Shown piece by piece: positions 8,059 to 16,670 of a DNA stretch of 64,000 bases; position 1 is the stretch's first letter, and the number at the start of each line of letters is the position of its first letter. The stretch is from WTFY01 sp965220895. GTDB taxonomy: Bacteria; Pseudomonadota; Gammaproteobacteria; UBA4575. The notes below the pieces were generated by a model that saw only the letters and a program-made list of their open reading frames with translations, made no database searches and had not been told where the DNA came from. Where the stretch lies: contig OZ244850.1 in assembly GCA_965220895.1 (NCBI GenBank), forward strand, positions 1,426,001 through 1,490,000, given 5' to 3'. The position numbers and the translations under genes were made by a program.

Positions 8059-8625
8059 TCAGGTTTTTATCTTCATTATTTGTTGTCTAGTAGAGTCTGC
8101 AACACTCTCACTGAATTCCATTTCAAGACACAGTTTCCAAAATTCATCAGCTACATCATGCTTGTGTAAATAATGTTGACGTATAAGAGTTCTGGCTAGT
8201 TTACGAGCAGTTTTCCACACATGGTCATAATCACCTGATGTAAACCACTCAGGACGAATTAATTCATTTTCCAATGCCGTCTCAAACTCTTCGATAATCT
8301 CATCAGGCAAGTCGGGTCCGTACAGTATGTAACGAAGATAGTAATGTAAAAATAAAGGATCTTCGTAAGCTTCATTTCCTTTATTACCATTTTGTTCAAA
8401 TATTTCTTTGTTGGATGCTTTTACCCTGCCTTTTAAATTGTATTTAGGATCAGTCCAATGCTTCCAACGATGATCTGGTATGGCATTGCGTGCAACTAAC
8501 GAATGCATTAAAGAAACTATTGGTTTTTTATTTGCCAGATACGCATCATGAGACCCAACCTCAAAATCAAGTTCATCGACTAAAGCCTGTTCTTCAGATG
8601 TTAGGCTAATGTGATATTTTTTCAT
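8059..8625 (-). CDS. Unknown protein at the end of the glycan operon
   Basis: 188 residues from the ATG at 8625 (MKKYHISLTSEEQALVDEL). An upstream in-frame start at 8727 would overlap the methylase gene by 71 bases and is unlikely. The protein is soluble and charged, with notable motifs ANKKPIVSLMHSL, AIPDHRWKHWTDP, FEQNGNKGNEAYEDPLF and LHYYLRYILYGPDLP. I do not recognise a characterised family. It is the last gene of the minus-strand operon, 31 bases after the methylase, so it may be co-expressed with the amidotransferase set. No signal peptide or membrane segment is seen. Confidence 0.7.
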   Translation of the reverse strand: MKKYHISLTSEEQALVDELDFEVGSHDAYLANKKPIVSLMHSLVARNAIPDHRWKHWTDPKYNLKGRVKASNKEIFEQNGNKGNEAYEDPLFLHYYLRYILYGPDLPDEIIEEFETALENELIRPEWFTSGDYDHVWKTARKLARTLIRQHYLHKHDVADEFWKLCLEMEFSESVADSTRQQIMKIKT

Positions 8626-8656
8626 GCCTAGGATAAGGCGTGCTCTTCGTACAACG

Positions 8657-9298
8657 TCAGCTATGCTTTTCGAAGACCCACCAAGTGAGATTGTCCAGTC
8701 CGGTGATGCGTTTCCAAACGAATCCATAACCCCTGGTTTCTAGATCTGGAAAGTTGTCAATCCAGAAGCTTCCGAAATCGCGCTTGAAAAGCATGGCGTC
8801 GTGGCCTCGATAAGAAATTTCTTCTGGCTTATCAGAAAAATACTCAATACAGACAATATATCGGCGTGTGACTCTATAGATTTCACGGCAGGAGGACAGC
8901 AAATGGTCAGGATGAATGTGGATTAGAACGCCGCTCGTGAATACCAGGTCCATGGAACCATCAGCAAAATCCATATCATGAGCAAGACAGTTATGGATAT
9001 TGTGAGAGGGTAAGATTATGTTTTCCAAAAGCTGTGCACGAGCATGGGCATTAGGTTCAACTGCAAACAACTCCGCAGAAGTTAGCGATTTGAGTGCTTG
9101 CAAGTTTGCACCCAAGTTTGCACCCACTTCGAGAATACTGCATGGTGGAGCACCCACCACTGTCTCAAAGATCTGCCCCCAAAGTGCGATGCGGGCACTC
9201 AAGGTCTCGGGTGAGGCTTCATTGCGTTCCGTGTAAACGTTACCAAATTTGCCCCGCCAAAAGGAGCTTTGGGGCGTCTCAAGAACTCGGTCATTCAC
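8657..9298 (-). CDS. Pseudaminic acid biosynthesis-associated SAM methyltransferase
   Basis: 213 residues. The N-terminal TPQSSFWRGKFGNVYTERN is the hallmark of the family described as pseudaminic acid biosynthesis-associated methylase (TIGR03587 as I recall). It is followed by a class I SAM-binding core: ILEVGANLGANLQALK (about 57-72), FAVEPNAHARAQL, DMDFADGSMDLVFTSGVLIHI. It would methylate the nonulosonic acid or its glycan, but the acceptor is unknown. The WWVFEKHS C-terminus is family-typical. It lies 17 bases after the HisF-like gene in the same operon. Confidence 0.85.
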   Translation of the reverse strand: MNDRVLETPQSSFWRGKFGNVYTERNEASPETLSARIALWGQIFETVVGAPPCSILEVGANLGANLQALKSLTSAELFAVEPNAHARAQLLENIILPSHNIHNCLAHDMDFADGSMDLVFTSGVLIHIHPDHLLSSCREIYRVTRRYIVCIEYFSDKPEEISYRGHDAMLFKRDFGSFWIDNFPDLETRGYGFVWKRITGLDNLTWWVFEKHS

Positions 9299-9315
9299 AG
9301 TCGCCTACCTCGTGC

Positions 9316-10077
9316 TTAAGTCGATCGGACTGGAATACCATTTTCATGTAGAAAGCGCTTTGCTTCCGCCGGGGTTTGCTCGGTGAAATGAAATATGCTG
9401 GCTGCTGCACAAGCGGTAGCACCACCTTTTGTCAATGCATCAAGCATGTGCTGGTAGCCTCCTGCACCTCCTGATGCGATAACAGGGATTGTGACAGCAT
9501 CCGACACTTGCCTCGTGAGGTTCAGGTCGTATCCTAACATAGTCCCATCTCGGTCGATTGAAGTCAGAATGATCTCTCCAGCTCCTCGAGCTTCAACATT
9601 CATGGCATGATCTACTGGGTCCAGTCTGACGGGTGCCTGCCCACAGTGTGTGACCACTTGGTAATGGCCAGTCGAGTCAATGCGTGCATCGATTGATACA
9701 GTAATGCATTGGGAGCCAAATTGCCGGGCAACCTCCTCAACAATTTCTGGCTGCTCAACAACTACAGTGTTGATGCATACCTTGTCTGCACCAACGGCAA
9801 GAAGGCGACGGATATGATCAGCAGTTCGTATTCCGCCGCCTACAGCGAGTGGCATAAAGCATTCATCAGCGAGATCGTCGATGAGTTCGTAATCCGGATC
9901 TCGTTTCCCCGGCGTTGCAGCTATATCGAGAAACACTAGTTCGTCGACTTCTCGCATATTATAAACTTTGATCGCCTGCATGGCTGATCCGACCCGGCGC
10001 CAAGAGTCGAAACTCTTGCCTTTGACAAGGCCGACGTCCTTGTGCAATAGGGTTGGCATAATGCGAGTTTTGAGCAT
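9316..10077 (-). CDS. HisF-like subunit of a glycan amidotransferase system (WbuZ/HisF2 type)
   Basis: 253 residues with a complete (beta/alpha)8 HisF fold: KSFDSWRRVGSAMQA, DELVFLDIAATPGKR, PLAVGGGIRT, GADKVCINT, SIDAR, TSIDRDGT, PVIASGGAGG. Of the two HisF catalytic aspartates, D130 is present (SIDAR), but position 11 is Leu (PTLLHKDVGLVKG against CLDVKDG in true HisF). Known relatives in O-antigen and flagellar clusters work with HisH2 and a WbpG/PseA-type enzyme, probably to channel ammonia, and do not make histidine. The lost D11 and the operon with hisH and pseA support that role. It starts 7 bases after the HisH-like gene. Confidence 0.88.
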   Translation of the reverse strand: MLKTRIMPTLLHKDVGLVKGKSFDSWRRVGSAMQAIKVYNMREVDELVFLDIAATPGKRDPDYELIDDLADECFMPLAVGGGIRTADHIRRLLAVGADKVCINTVVVEQPEIVEEVARQFGSQCITVSIDARIDSTGHYQVVTHCGQAPVRLDPVDHAMNVEARGAGEIILTSIDRDGTMLGYDLNLTRQVSDAVTIPVIASGGAGGYQHMLDALTKGGATACAAASIFHFTEQTPAEAKRFLHENGIPVRST

Positions 10078-10084
10078 GTATATT

Positions 10085-10699
10085 CTAGAGTGCGAGGAAG
10101 TTACGCAGGACTTGAAATCCTGCCTTCTGACTTTTTTCTGGATGAAACTGTACGCCTAAGATATGTCCGTCACAGACAGCTGAAGTAAATTTGCCACAAT
10201 ATGGAGTTGTCGCCACTATATGCTGATCCTTGCACGCAAAGTGATAACTGTGCATAAAGTAGAAATCGGTCTTTTCAGGTACCCCCTCGAACAGTTTTGA
10301 TGACTGGCAGAAGTGAACTTCGTTCCAGCCGATGTGCAGAGTCCTTTCAACCGATCTTAGCTGCTTGAGTCTGATGACTTCACCATCAATCCAACCAAGT
10401 CCGCCATGATCGCCTTGCTCAGTGCCGCGTGCTGCAATCAGGTGCATGCCGAGACAGATCCCCAGAAAAGGAATCTTCTCATCTATCACCTGCTCAGTAA
10501 GTGCCTGATCCAGTCCACGCTCGCGAAGATTGTGCATGGCGTCACCAAAAGTGCCAACCCCAGGCAGGATGATGCTGTTTACGGCACTTAAATCTGCAGG
10601 ATTGGCAGTCACTTTTGCACGGCCACCGCACTGCTCCACTGCACGGGCTATTGAATCAAGGTTGCACAAGCCGTAGTCGACAATGGCGACATCATTCAT
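10085..10699 (-). CDS. HisH-like glutamine amidotransferase of a glycan amidation system
   Basis: 204 residues, a class I glutaminase. The catalytic triad is visible: Cys82 in FLGICLGMH and His186-Glu188 in GVQFHPEKS. The start IVDYGLCNLDSIARAVE and the PGVGTFGDAM oxyanion segment are HisH-like. It should hydrolyse glutamine and pass ammonia to the HisF-like protein, for use by the PP-loop enzyme encoded just upstream. Its ATG overlaps the stop of that gene (ATGA at 10696-10699), showing tight coupling. The chromosomal histidine hisH would be expected in a his operon, which this is not. Confidence 0.88.
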   Translation of the reverse strand: MNDVAIVDYGLCNLDSIARAVEQCGGRAKVTANPADLSAVNSIILPGVGTFGDAMHNLRERGLDQALTEQVIDEKIPFLGICLGMHLIAARGTEQGDHGGLGWIDGEVIRLKQLRSVERTLHIGWNEVHFCQSSKLFEGVPEKTDFYFMHSYHFACKDQHIVATTPYCGKFTSAVCDGHILGVQFHPEKSQKAGFQVLRNFLAL

Positions 10700-11847
10700 T
10701 CGTTATCATCGTTGGTCTTGGATAGGTTGCCATCAGGGGTTCGGATCAATTCGCCACGGTTGTTTGTTCGAAACAGCTTCTTGTTAGTGAAACGATCGCA
10801 GATATCGATAAATTCATCTACTGTCATATCAATCTCCGCTAAAATTTCGGCAAGCGGCCGTCCGAGGTATTCCCATGGGAACTTACCGTCATGCAGGCGG
10901 GCCAAGGTCAACCCTTCTTCGCGGGTCAGACGGCCTCTTCGGATGTGCATACAAGCGATGTCGGTCGCCCGACCAAATCCGTATTTCAGAAACTTGAAAT
11001 AGTCGTGGATGCCTGTCTGATAGTTATCGAGATTCTCGTAATTAGCAAGCGAGCCTTCAACATACTTGCCATAGGTCTCGAACCCGTGTCCTTGGGCACG
11101 TAGTGCATTTTTGTAGCCATCCCAAGGTATAAAGTAACCAAGAAACAAGCCAGTCACACCAACACGCTGGAGGTCCTCGTCACTTGGATAGTGGTATTGG
11201 ATTAGGTCCTTGGCCTTGATATCTGCCTGTCCGATAAGATCGGAGACCCGTAAGCCTAGCAGCCCACCAAACTCTTCCAACCAACGTCTATTCAGCACGC
11301 GATCGTCACTTGCCGTAACAGGCCCCCCATATTCGTTCTGAGAGTTCTCACCCCAAATGATCAGGGGAATATTCACTTGCGTAGCTATTCGAACTGGGAT
11401 GGTAAAGATGGTGACGTGCTCTGGCCATGAGATATCGCCGATCTGGGTTAGGGCAAGCCTGTTGATTCGTCGACGAACCTGTGGATTGACCGTGACTTCA
11501 AGATAATCGACTCCAAGTGACTTGAGATTTTCAATGTTGCGCCGGCCAATTTCACTGAGACTATCAGTGGTTGCAGTTACACAAAGTGGATTAAAGCCGA
11601 GTTCAAGTAGCTTGATTACTTGGAAATGACTGTCTTTTCCGCCACTAACGGGAACAATACAGTCATAGTTGCCACCATTTTTAACGCGGTATTGTTCAAG
11701 GATACTCACCAGAGCACGTTTACGTTCTTGCCAGTCGATCTCAGAACGGGCTTCGAAGTTCTGGCAGGCAGAGCACACGCCATCCTCATTAAAGTGAAGG
11801 TCTGGCTTTGTCGCTGGCATGATGCAGCGAACGCAATAGGTCAGCAT
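10696..11847 (-). CDS. pseA: N-acetyl sugar amidotransferase (PseA/WbpG/WbuX family)
   Basis: 383 residues. An ATP-dependent PP-loop enzyme (PVSGGKDS at 66-73) with an N-terminal zinc-ribbon-like pair CVRC (5-8) and CSAC (26-29). Family members convert an N-acetyl group of a sugar to an acetamidino group; in Campylobacter PseA does this on pseudaminic acid, in Pseudomonas WbpG does it on mannosaminuronic acid. Other typical segments are CVTATTDSLSEIGRRNIENL, IIWGENSQNEYGGP and CMHIRRGRLTREEG. Operon partners HisH and HisF and the neighbouring pse genes suggest an acetamidino-pseudaminic acid product. Which N-acyl group is modified cannot be read from sequence. Confidence 0.88.
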   Translation of the reverse strand: MLTYCVRCIMPATKPDLHFNEDGVCSACQNFEARSEIDWQERKRALVSILEQYRVKNGGNYDCIVPVSGGKDSHFQVIKLLELGFNPLCVTATTDSLSEIGRRNIENLKSLGVDYLEVTVNPQVRRRINRLALTQIGDISWPEHVTIFTIPVRIATQVNIPLIIWGENSQNEYGGPVTASDDRVLNRRWLEEFGGLLGLRVSDLIGQADIKAKDLIQYHYPSDEDLQRVGVTGLFLGYFIPWDGYKNALRAQGHGFETYGKYVEGSLANYENLDNYQTGIHDYFKFLKYGFGRATDIACMHIRRGRLTREEGLTLARLHDGKFPWEYLGRPLAEILAEIDMTVDEFIDICDRFTNKKLFRTNNRGELIRTPDGNLSKTNDDNE

Positions 11848-11873
11848 TGTAGAAGCCTTTCCATTGTATCGGT

Positions 11874-13208
11874 TTATTCCCGGACGACTTGGTGGATGAT
11901 ATTTGCTAGTAGTTGAGTATTCTCATCTGCAGAGAAATTCTCAACAAGGTGAATGTAATTCGGGTCTACAACAAGATTCACCATGTTGTGTATTTGTTTT
12001 GCATGGGCAAGTTCAAGTTCAGAGTGTGAGAAACTCAATGACATTATGTCATCAAGAGTCAATCCATCTCGGTACTGAATTACGCCTGGAAAATCTTTGT
12101 ACACAGCTTGGCCAAAGATTAATACACGCTTTCCAAAAGCCAATGCCTCAAGGCCCACAGTGCCAGTAACAGTTGCACAAAACTCTGAGTTTTCAATCAA
12201 TTCAAAAGTATCGACTGTTTTCCCTATGTAGACCACGTTCGGAAGTTTAGCAAGCCTGGCAAAAAACAACTCGCCCCTTGCGTAGGCCGTTTGTATCGGA
12301 TTTTCTTTGACAGCAATCCACCACTCATCTGGCAACAATGCCCTTAAGCATTCAATGGCAAGCATTTGATCTACAAACTCCCCTCCAAAAGTCATGGTTG
12401 ACAATTCGGGCTGTAGATGCAGGGGAAAGTACACAAACTTTTTCTTTGGTAATTGGGAGGTAATCAGGTGGTTATAATTGTGTCTGAATCTTCGCTCTTT
12501 CCTGAGGTTCGTTACACGATGAAAAAATAGGTCTATATCTCTTCTGAATAATAGGGCAGAAATTACTTTTATGAATGGACGGTATTTGGGGGAATTTTCT
12601 AAGTAAAAATATGATTTCCGTGCCTTGTGCTCGATTGGAATTGGCTGGATATTTTCAGGACAGTTGCCTAGGGAACCAAGTTGACCAAAGTCAGTTGACA
12701 TAAATGATTTGCCCGGCTCTTGGGATTGGAAAAAACCAATAGTCTTAATGTTCAATTCTTTCGCTACACAATAAAGTACATAATCAGCATGGTGAGGTAC
12801 TGTTGAGAAAAAAACATAGTGGATATTGTTGGTTTTCAGTAGATCTATGAAAAAGTGGATATATATGTGGAACGCATCCATCATATCCATGAAGTTGTTC
12901 TCTCCGTTGAGTGTGGGTTTTCGACTGTATATGTAAAGGAAAGTGTTAGCATGTTTGGTCAATTTTCTATAGATACTTAGGAACTCCTTGCGATATTGAT
13001 AGTTGATGGGTAAATCACCGGTTCTTCTGTCAATTTTTAATTGCCTGTAAAACGCGTCTAAGTCATGTGTGATTTCTGCACCCGTGCGTTTTACAAATTT
13101 ACCTTTATCAATCCAGACTTTGACAGAAATGTCATCTGACAAATATTTTTTTATATCGGCATGTAGTTTCCCATGCCCTCGCAACAGGATATTTTTTTTG
13201 TCGCTCAT
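11874..13208 (-). CDS. Capsule-type polysaccharide transferase-like protein
   Basis: 444 residues, soluble. The C-terminal half looks like the capsule polysaccharide biosynthesis fold (KpsC/KpsS type, GT-B-like): KKFVYFPLHLQPELST, then WWIAVKENPIQTAYARG, NVVYIGKTVDTFELIENSEF, ATVTGTVGLEALAFGKRVLIFG, and PGVIQYRDGLTLDDI. The N-terminal half is less conserved and may bind the acceptor. KpsC/S enzymes transfer Kdo, another 2-keto-3-deoxy acid, so this protein is the best candidate in the operon for the transferase that uses CMP-pseudaminic acid. That is inference. It starts 23 bases after the kinase-like gene and ends 26 bases before pseA. Confidence 0.7.
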   Translation of the reverse strand: MSDKKNILLRGHGKLHADIKKYLSDDISVKVWIDKGKFVKRTGAEITHDLDAFYRQLKIDRRTGDLPINYQYRKEFLSIYRKLTKHANTFLYIYSRKPTLNGENNFMDMMDAFHIYIHFFIDLLKTNNIHYVFFSTVPHHADYVLYCVAKELNIKTIGFFQSQEPGKSFMSTDFGQLGSLGNCPENIQPIPIEHKARKSYFYLENSPKYRPFIKVISALLFRRDIDLFFHRVTNLRKERRFRHNYNHLITSQLPKKKFVYFPLHLQPELSTMTFGGEFVDQMLAIECLRALLPDEWWIAVKENPIQTAYARGELFFARLAKLPNVVYIGKTVDTFELIENSEFCATVTGTVGLEALAFGKRVLIFGQAVYKDFPGVIQYRDGLTLDDIMSLSFSHSELELAHAKQIHNMVNLVVDPNYIHLVENFSADENTQLLANIIHQVVRE

Positions 13209-13231
13209 GAGTTAGCTGGCTGAATATTCAA

Positions 13232-14137
13232 TCAACGTGCAAGGTGTCTGTCTTCCCTTTTAGGAGGAAGCCCAAGTTTTTGGCGTAGATTTACACCACC
13301 TTTTCTCCAAAATTTGAAGATTCTGATAGAGGAGAGGGAGGGCGTAGCACTGAAATACATTTCAAGCAAGTCATTGTCACGGACTGTTGGAATAACTAGA
13401 CTGCTCAGATCTTTTAGGTCGAAAATATTCTTAACCCAAGGGATTTTTATCTTAGCGACTGAACAGTTGTCGTAATCCACTATGGAAAAGTTCAGGTCTG
13501 ATAAGTTTTGTATTTGTCTTGATGTAGGTTTGGAGGCATAGGTGTGGATGTTGCCGGTATGCAAATCGCCGTGGCGCAAGCCAGCATCATGAATACCCTT
13601 TATGATAAAAACCAGTTTTTCTGCCATGACGTGGAAGTCGCAGTTGAAGTCGTTTATCTGGGATGACTTCAACAATTGCTTTACAGATTGTCCATCAGGT
13701 AGCTTACTGTGCAAGCAGTAACTTTTTTTGCTGAAAAAACCTTGCCTCAAGGTCCAGAATGCTAGCGGTTTCGCGACAGGAAGATTTTGATCACATAACG
13801 CCTTCGCACCATAAAAGCTAATTTTACAGTAATCTTTGTACAAACCCGTGATGAACAGATCGATTTTTCTGGATAATCTGTATCGGGGACTAATGTGTGA
13901 GACTTTCATGACAGTTGCCTGATGCATACTTGGCAGGTTCAAGCTATACAGGATGTTGCGCGGTCGCCCTTGTGCTCTATCTAAACGAAACTGCTTTTTC
14001 TCGTAGGCTGTGAAATCACACGAGCTAATCCAGTTAGCTAAAAAATCTGTGCATCCCGAATCACTAGCAATGAGGTATTTCCCGTATTCATATTTTCCTT
14101 TATATGAGGTTTGTTTGTAGGAGAGTTTGTTTAGCAT
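13232..14137 (-). CDS. Lipopolysaccharide kinase-like protein (WaaP/KdkA superfamily)
   Basis: 301 residues. The catalytic loop HGDLHTGNIH (about 189-198) and metal-binding IVDYDN (about 219-224) are the marks of eukaryotic-like kinases that phosphorylate lipopolysaccharide core sugars. The N-terminal lysine region (HQATVMKVSHISPRYRLSRKID) would supply the ATP-binding lysine. The substrate is unknown; heptose, Kdo or another core sugar are options. It is the first gene of the long minus-strand operon. A separate KdkA is encoded at 15847, so this copy probably phosphorylates something else. Low GC compared with the kdkA copy suggests acquisition with the glycan cluster. Confidence 0.78.
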   Translation of the reverse strand: MLNKLSYKQTSYKGKYEYGKYLIASDSGCTDFLANWISSCDFTAYEKKQFRLDRAQGRPRNILYSLNLPSMHQATVMKVSHISPRYRLSRKIDLFITGLYKDYCKISFYGAKALCDQNLPVAKPLAFWTLRQGFFSKKSYCLHSKLPDGQSVKQLLKSSQINDFNCDFHVMAEKLVFIIKGIHDAGLRHGDLHTGNIHTYASKPTSRQIQNLSDLNFSIVDYDNCSVAKIKIPWVKNIFDLKDLSSLVIPTVRDNDLLEMYFSATPSLSSIRIFKFWRKGGVNLRQKLGLPPKREDRHLAR

Positions 14138-14348
14138 GACAAGGATTGTGCTATGACCTTGGATTACAGACCTTATGGGTCTGTTACCGAAAGATTAAGG
14201 AGATCGATGTAGTGGGCAACGCAGGTATAAAATCCGGACTTTTCGTAAAGCCTTGGGAACTAAAACAAATCTCTTAATTTTCCTGTCCATGCCTTAAGCA
14301 TTTCTAGTCTAGCGAAGCATGGTGCCTACAAGCCTTGCAGTGTGCACA

Positions 14349-14738
14349 TCAGTACTCCACATATGATTTCTCTTCTAATATTTTTGAGCCGAGCAGCACA
14401 TTGATTTGCTTTTTGACCTCCGCCCGCTTGTCGTTTTGTAGGTAGACAGAACGCGCGAGTTCTACAAATTCGTGATCAAACTCTTTTCGTGCCTCCTTGT
14501 TTCTAATTTGATCCTCTATATCCCATAGGCAAATGTTTGTTGTCTTGAGCTCATGCTTAAGTTGTTTAACTGTATTGTTGTCTGCTAAAGATTGTTCCCA
14601 TACTTCTGTTAGTAGTTGAAGTTCGGTTTCGACATTTTGCAATTTTGCTGTGTCAGTGATGCGATCTGCCTTGATCTCCAAAATGGTAATTTTGTCAAGT
14701 AACTCTCCTGGTGACACAGGTACGTATACGTTTTCCAT
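14349..14738 (-). CDS. DUF6165 family protein
   Basis: 129 residues, mostly alpha-helical. The N-terminal VYVPVSPGELLDKITILEIKADRI is characteristic of a small conserved family (DUF6165 as I recall) that sits beside glycosyltransferase genes in lipopolysaccharide loci. The rest is charged coiled helix with IRNKEARKEFDHEFVELARSVY. Function is unknown. The ATG shares one base with the stop of the upstream GT9 gene, so they form an operon. A gap of about 210 bases without a gene separates it from the next operon. Confidence 0.8.
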   Translation of the reverse strand: MENVYVPVSPGELLDKITILEIKADRITDTAKLQNVETELQLLTEVWEQSLADNNTVKQLKHELKTTNICLWDIEDQIRNKEARKEFDHEFVELARSVYLQNDKRAEVKKQINVLLGSKILEEKSYVEY

Positions 14739-15802
14739 TATGTAGGTTTCTTATTTGTTGTTTTGTCGACGTTTGCCAAGGCATCCAATTTAGCGGTCAC
14801 TTCATCCACGGTGATCAGGTCCATGGCCCCCGGAAATTCCAGCTTTGTCCCCCATTTTAATTGATTTTCGGACTTGTTTTTGAAAGTCTGTGCAGCGTCT
14901 CCGTACTTATCCACACACCATTGCCGACTGAGGTAAGGACCGCTTCGCTTGGGGTTGCTCGCGGCATAAAGTCCAATGACCGGCGTACCCAGGCCGCCCG
15001 CCATATGTGCAGGACCGGAGTCTGGCGAGATGATGACATCTGCGGCCTGCAGCAGGGCGAGAAATTTCTTCAAAGTGTCTTTGCCAATCAGGTTTGTGGC
15101 CTTCATTTGCATGCAGGCCTCGATCTCCTGTCCCATTTGAATTTCTGTTGGGGATTTCCCGCCGCAGAGGATGACCTGGGCATCGAGTGAGCGGATGGCG
15201 AAATCAGCCACCGCCGCATAGCGTTCCGCTCGCCAGTTTCTGAGCGGGTGGCTTGAACAGGGACTGATAATCACCTTGAAGCGATCCTCGGCCAGGTTCG
15301 TCTTAGCAAATTGACGGGCATCCTCCGGGATGACGTAGTCCCAGCGCAGGTCACGGTCCGGCAATCCGATGTGTTCGATGAAGCTGAAAAAACTGTCCAG
15401 GACATGCTGCTGCGGTACCGGCTTGATGTGCTGGTGTACGAAAAGGGAGTGCAGATCCTTGGAGCGCGCCTTGTCGTAGCCCAGTTTCAGATCGGCATCG
15501 ATAATTGTACTGAGGATGTTTGCCCTCAGTGAGACCTGGGCACATAGCAGTACATCAAACTTCCGATGCCGGGTTTGGCGGGCAATGGACTGATAGCTGC
15601 CCAGCCCCTTTGCCTTGTCAAACTTGATAAACTCAATTCCGGGAATGTCACCGACCAGTTTGGCCTCGTGATTTCCGATGATCCAGGTGAGTTCAGTATC
15701 CGGCCAATATTTCTGGATCGTGCGTACTACCGGTACCATATGCGTGACATCCCCAATCGAGGAGAGTCGCAGGATGCAAATGGATGTTGGTGAACTGCCC
15801 AT
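14738..15802 (-). CDS. Glycosyltransferase family 9 (heptosyltransferase-like)
   Basis: 354 residues from the ATG at 15802; a TTG at 15835 would add 11 residues and is less likely. GT9 enzymes add L-glycero-D-manno-heptose or related sugars to the lipopolysaccharide inner core. Motifs: ICILRLSSIGDVTHMVPVVR at the N-terminus (nucleotide/acceptor loop), VIISPCSSHPLRNWRAERYA, VILCGGKSPTEI, and the donor site ADVIISPDSGPAHMAGGLGTPVIGLYA with NPKRSGPY. It resembles the WaaC/heptosyltransferase I branch loosely. It is divergent from kdkA with a 44-base gap, which must contain promoters for both. Confidence 0.87.
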   Translation of the reverse strand: MGSSPTSICILRLSSIGDVTHMVPVVRTIQKYWPDTELTWIIGNHEAKLVGDIPGIEFIKFDKAKGLGSYQSIARQTRHRKFDVLLCAQVSLRANILSTIIDADLKLGYDKARSKDLHSLFVHQHIKPVPQQHVLDSFFSFIEHIGLPDRDLRWDYVIPEDARQFAKTNLAEDRFKVIISPCSSHPLRNWRAERYAAVADFAIRSLDAQVILCGGKSPTEIQMGQEIEACMQMKATNLIGKDTLKKFLALLQAADVIISPDSGPAHMAGGLGTPVIGLYAASNPKRSGPYLSRQWCVDKYGDAAQTFKNKSENQLKWGTKLEFPGAMDLITVDEVTAKLDALANVDKTTNKKPT

Positions 15803-15846
15803 ATCGAGTGAGTTGAAGCCGAGGAACAACCGCAAAAGCAGTATCC

Positions 15847-16584
15847 ATGGATTCGCTTGAATTCAACCGCTATGGTAACGACATTGTTGCCTACAACAAA
15901 AGCCTGTATTCCGAATTCCAGGTTGATTTGTTTCGTCCTGAATTCCTTTCTTCTGACCCGACCCTGCATTACCGGCGGCTGTTGCCCTCCGACATTAAAG
16001 GGCGCCAGGGACTGCACCTGTTTACCTACCATGGGCAGCAGTTGGTTTTGCGGCATTACTACCGTGGAGGTGCAGCAGCCAAATTCATCCGCGATAGCTA
16101 TCTCTGGTGTGGCCTGCACAGGACCCGGTCCATCGATGAACTGCAGACCCTGTGCACTCTGCAGCATTTGGGCCTGCCGGTGCCGGCCCCGGTGGCCGCC
16201 CGTGTACGAAAAGAAGGCCTCACCTACAGGGCAGATATTGTGACCCGGCTTATCCCTAAGACACAGTCACTGAGTACCCGGCTCGCGGAAAACCCTCTCT
16301 CGACGGATGCCTGGCGCAGAATCGGTGCCGTGATCAGGCGGTTTCACGATCACAACTGCAATCATGCTGATCTGAACGCACACAATATTCTGCTCGGAGA
16401 AGAAGAGACTGTGTACCTGGTCGATTTTGACCGGGCAAGGGTTGGTAAATCAGCCAGTGGTACAACGCAAAGGAATTTGTCTAGGCTGCAGCGCTCACTA
16501 TCCAAGCTCAAAAAAAGGGGGCCTTCATTTTATTACTCTGGACGGGATTTTAGGTCGTTCATGGAAGGCTATGACCTAGGCTGA
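15847..16584 (+). CDS. kdkA: 3-deoxy-D-manno-octulosonic acid kinase
   Basis: 245 residues. It phosphorylates Kdo of lipid A-Kdo at O-4 using ATP. Seen are QLVLRHYYRGG (about 65-75, ATP lysine replaced as usual by Arg in this family), the long linker SYLWCGLHRTRSIDEL, the catalytic loop HADLNAHNILL (173-183) and the metal site LVDFDRAR (191-198). Length and order match KdkA of Haemophilus and relatives. The last bases overlap, in antisense, the tail of a decayed toxin gene, so the sequence just beyond kdkA was rearranged; the C-terminus SFMEGYDLG seems complete. Confidence 0.9.
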   Translation: MDSLEFNRYGNDIVAYNKSLYSEFQVDLFRPEFLSSDPTLHYRRLLPSDIKGRQGLHLFTYHGQQLVLRHYYRGGAAAKFIRDSYLWCGLHRTRSIDELQTLCTLQHLGLPVPAPVAARVRKEGLTYRADIVTRLIPKTQSLSTRLAENPLSTDAWRRIGAVIRRFHDHNCNHADLNAHNILLGEEETVYLVDFDRARVGKSASGTTQRNLSRLQRSLSKLKKRGPSFYYSGRDFRSFMEGYDLG

Positions 16585-16670
16585 TACTGCGCATAGTCTT
16601 TTTCGATGAACGATGCGTCAACGTCCATCTCAGCAGCTACATCATTGATCAATTCATTATCGAGTGGCAC
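16569..16670 (-). pseudogene. Truncated AbiEii-like nucleotidyltransferase toxin (5' remnant)
   Basis: Read on the minus strand from a GTG at 16670 that overlaps the end of the antitoxin gene, the frame gives MPLDNELINDVAAEMDVD, then ASFIEKDYAQYQ and a stop after a few more codons. The segment with FIEKD is the usual N-terminus of AbiEii/type IV toxin nucleotidyltransferases, which continue for some 250 residues. Here the frame runs straight into the 3' end of kdkA and stops at 16569. About 30 codons survive. The loss of the toxin body leaves the upstream antitoxin orphaned. Confidence 0.6.
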
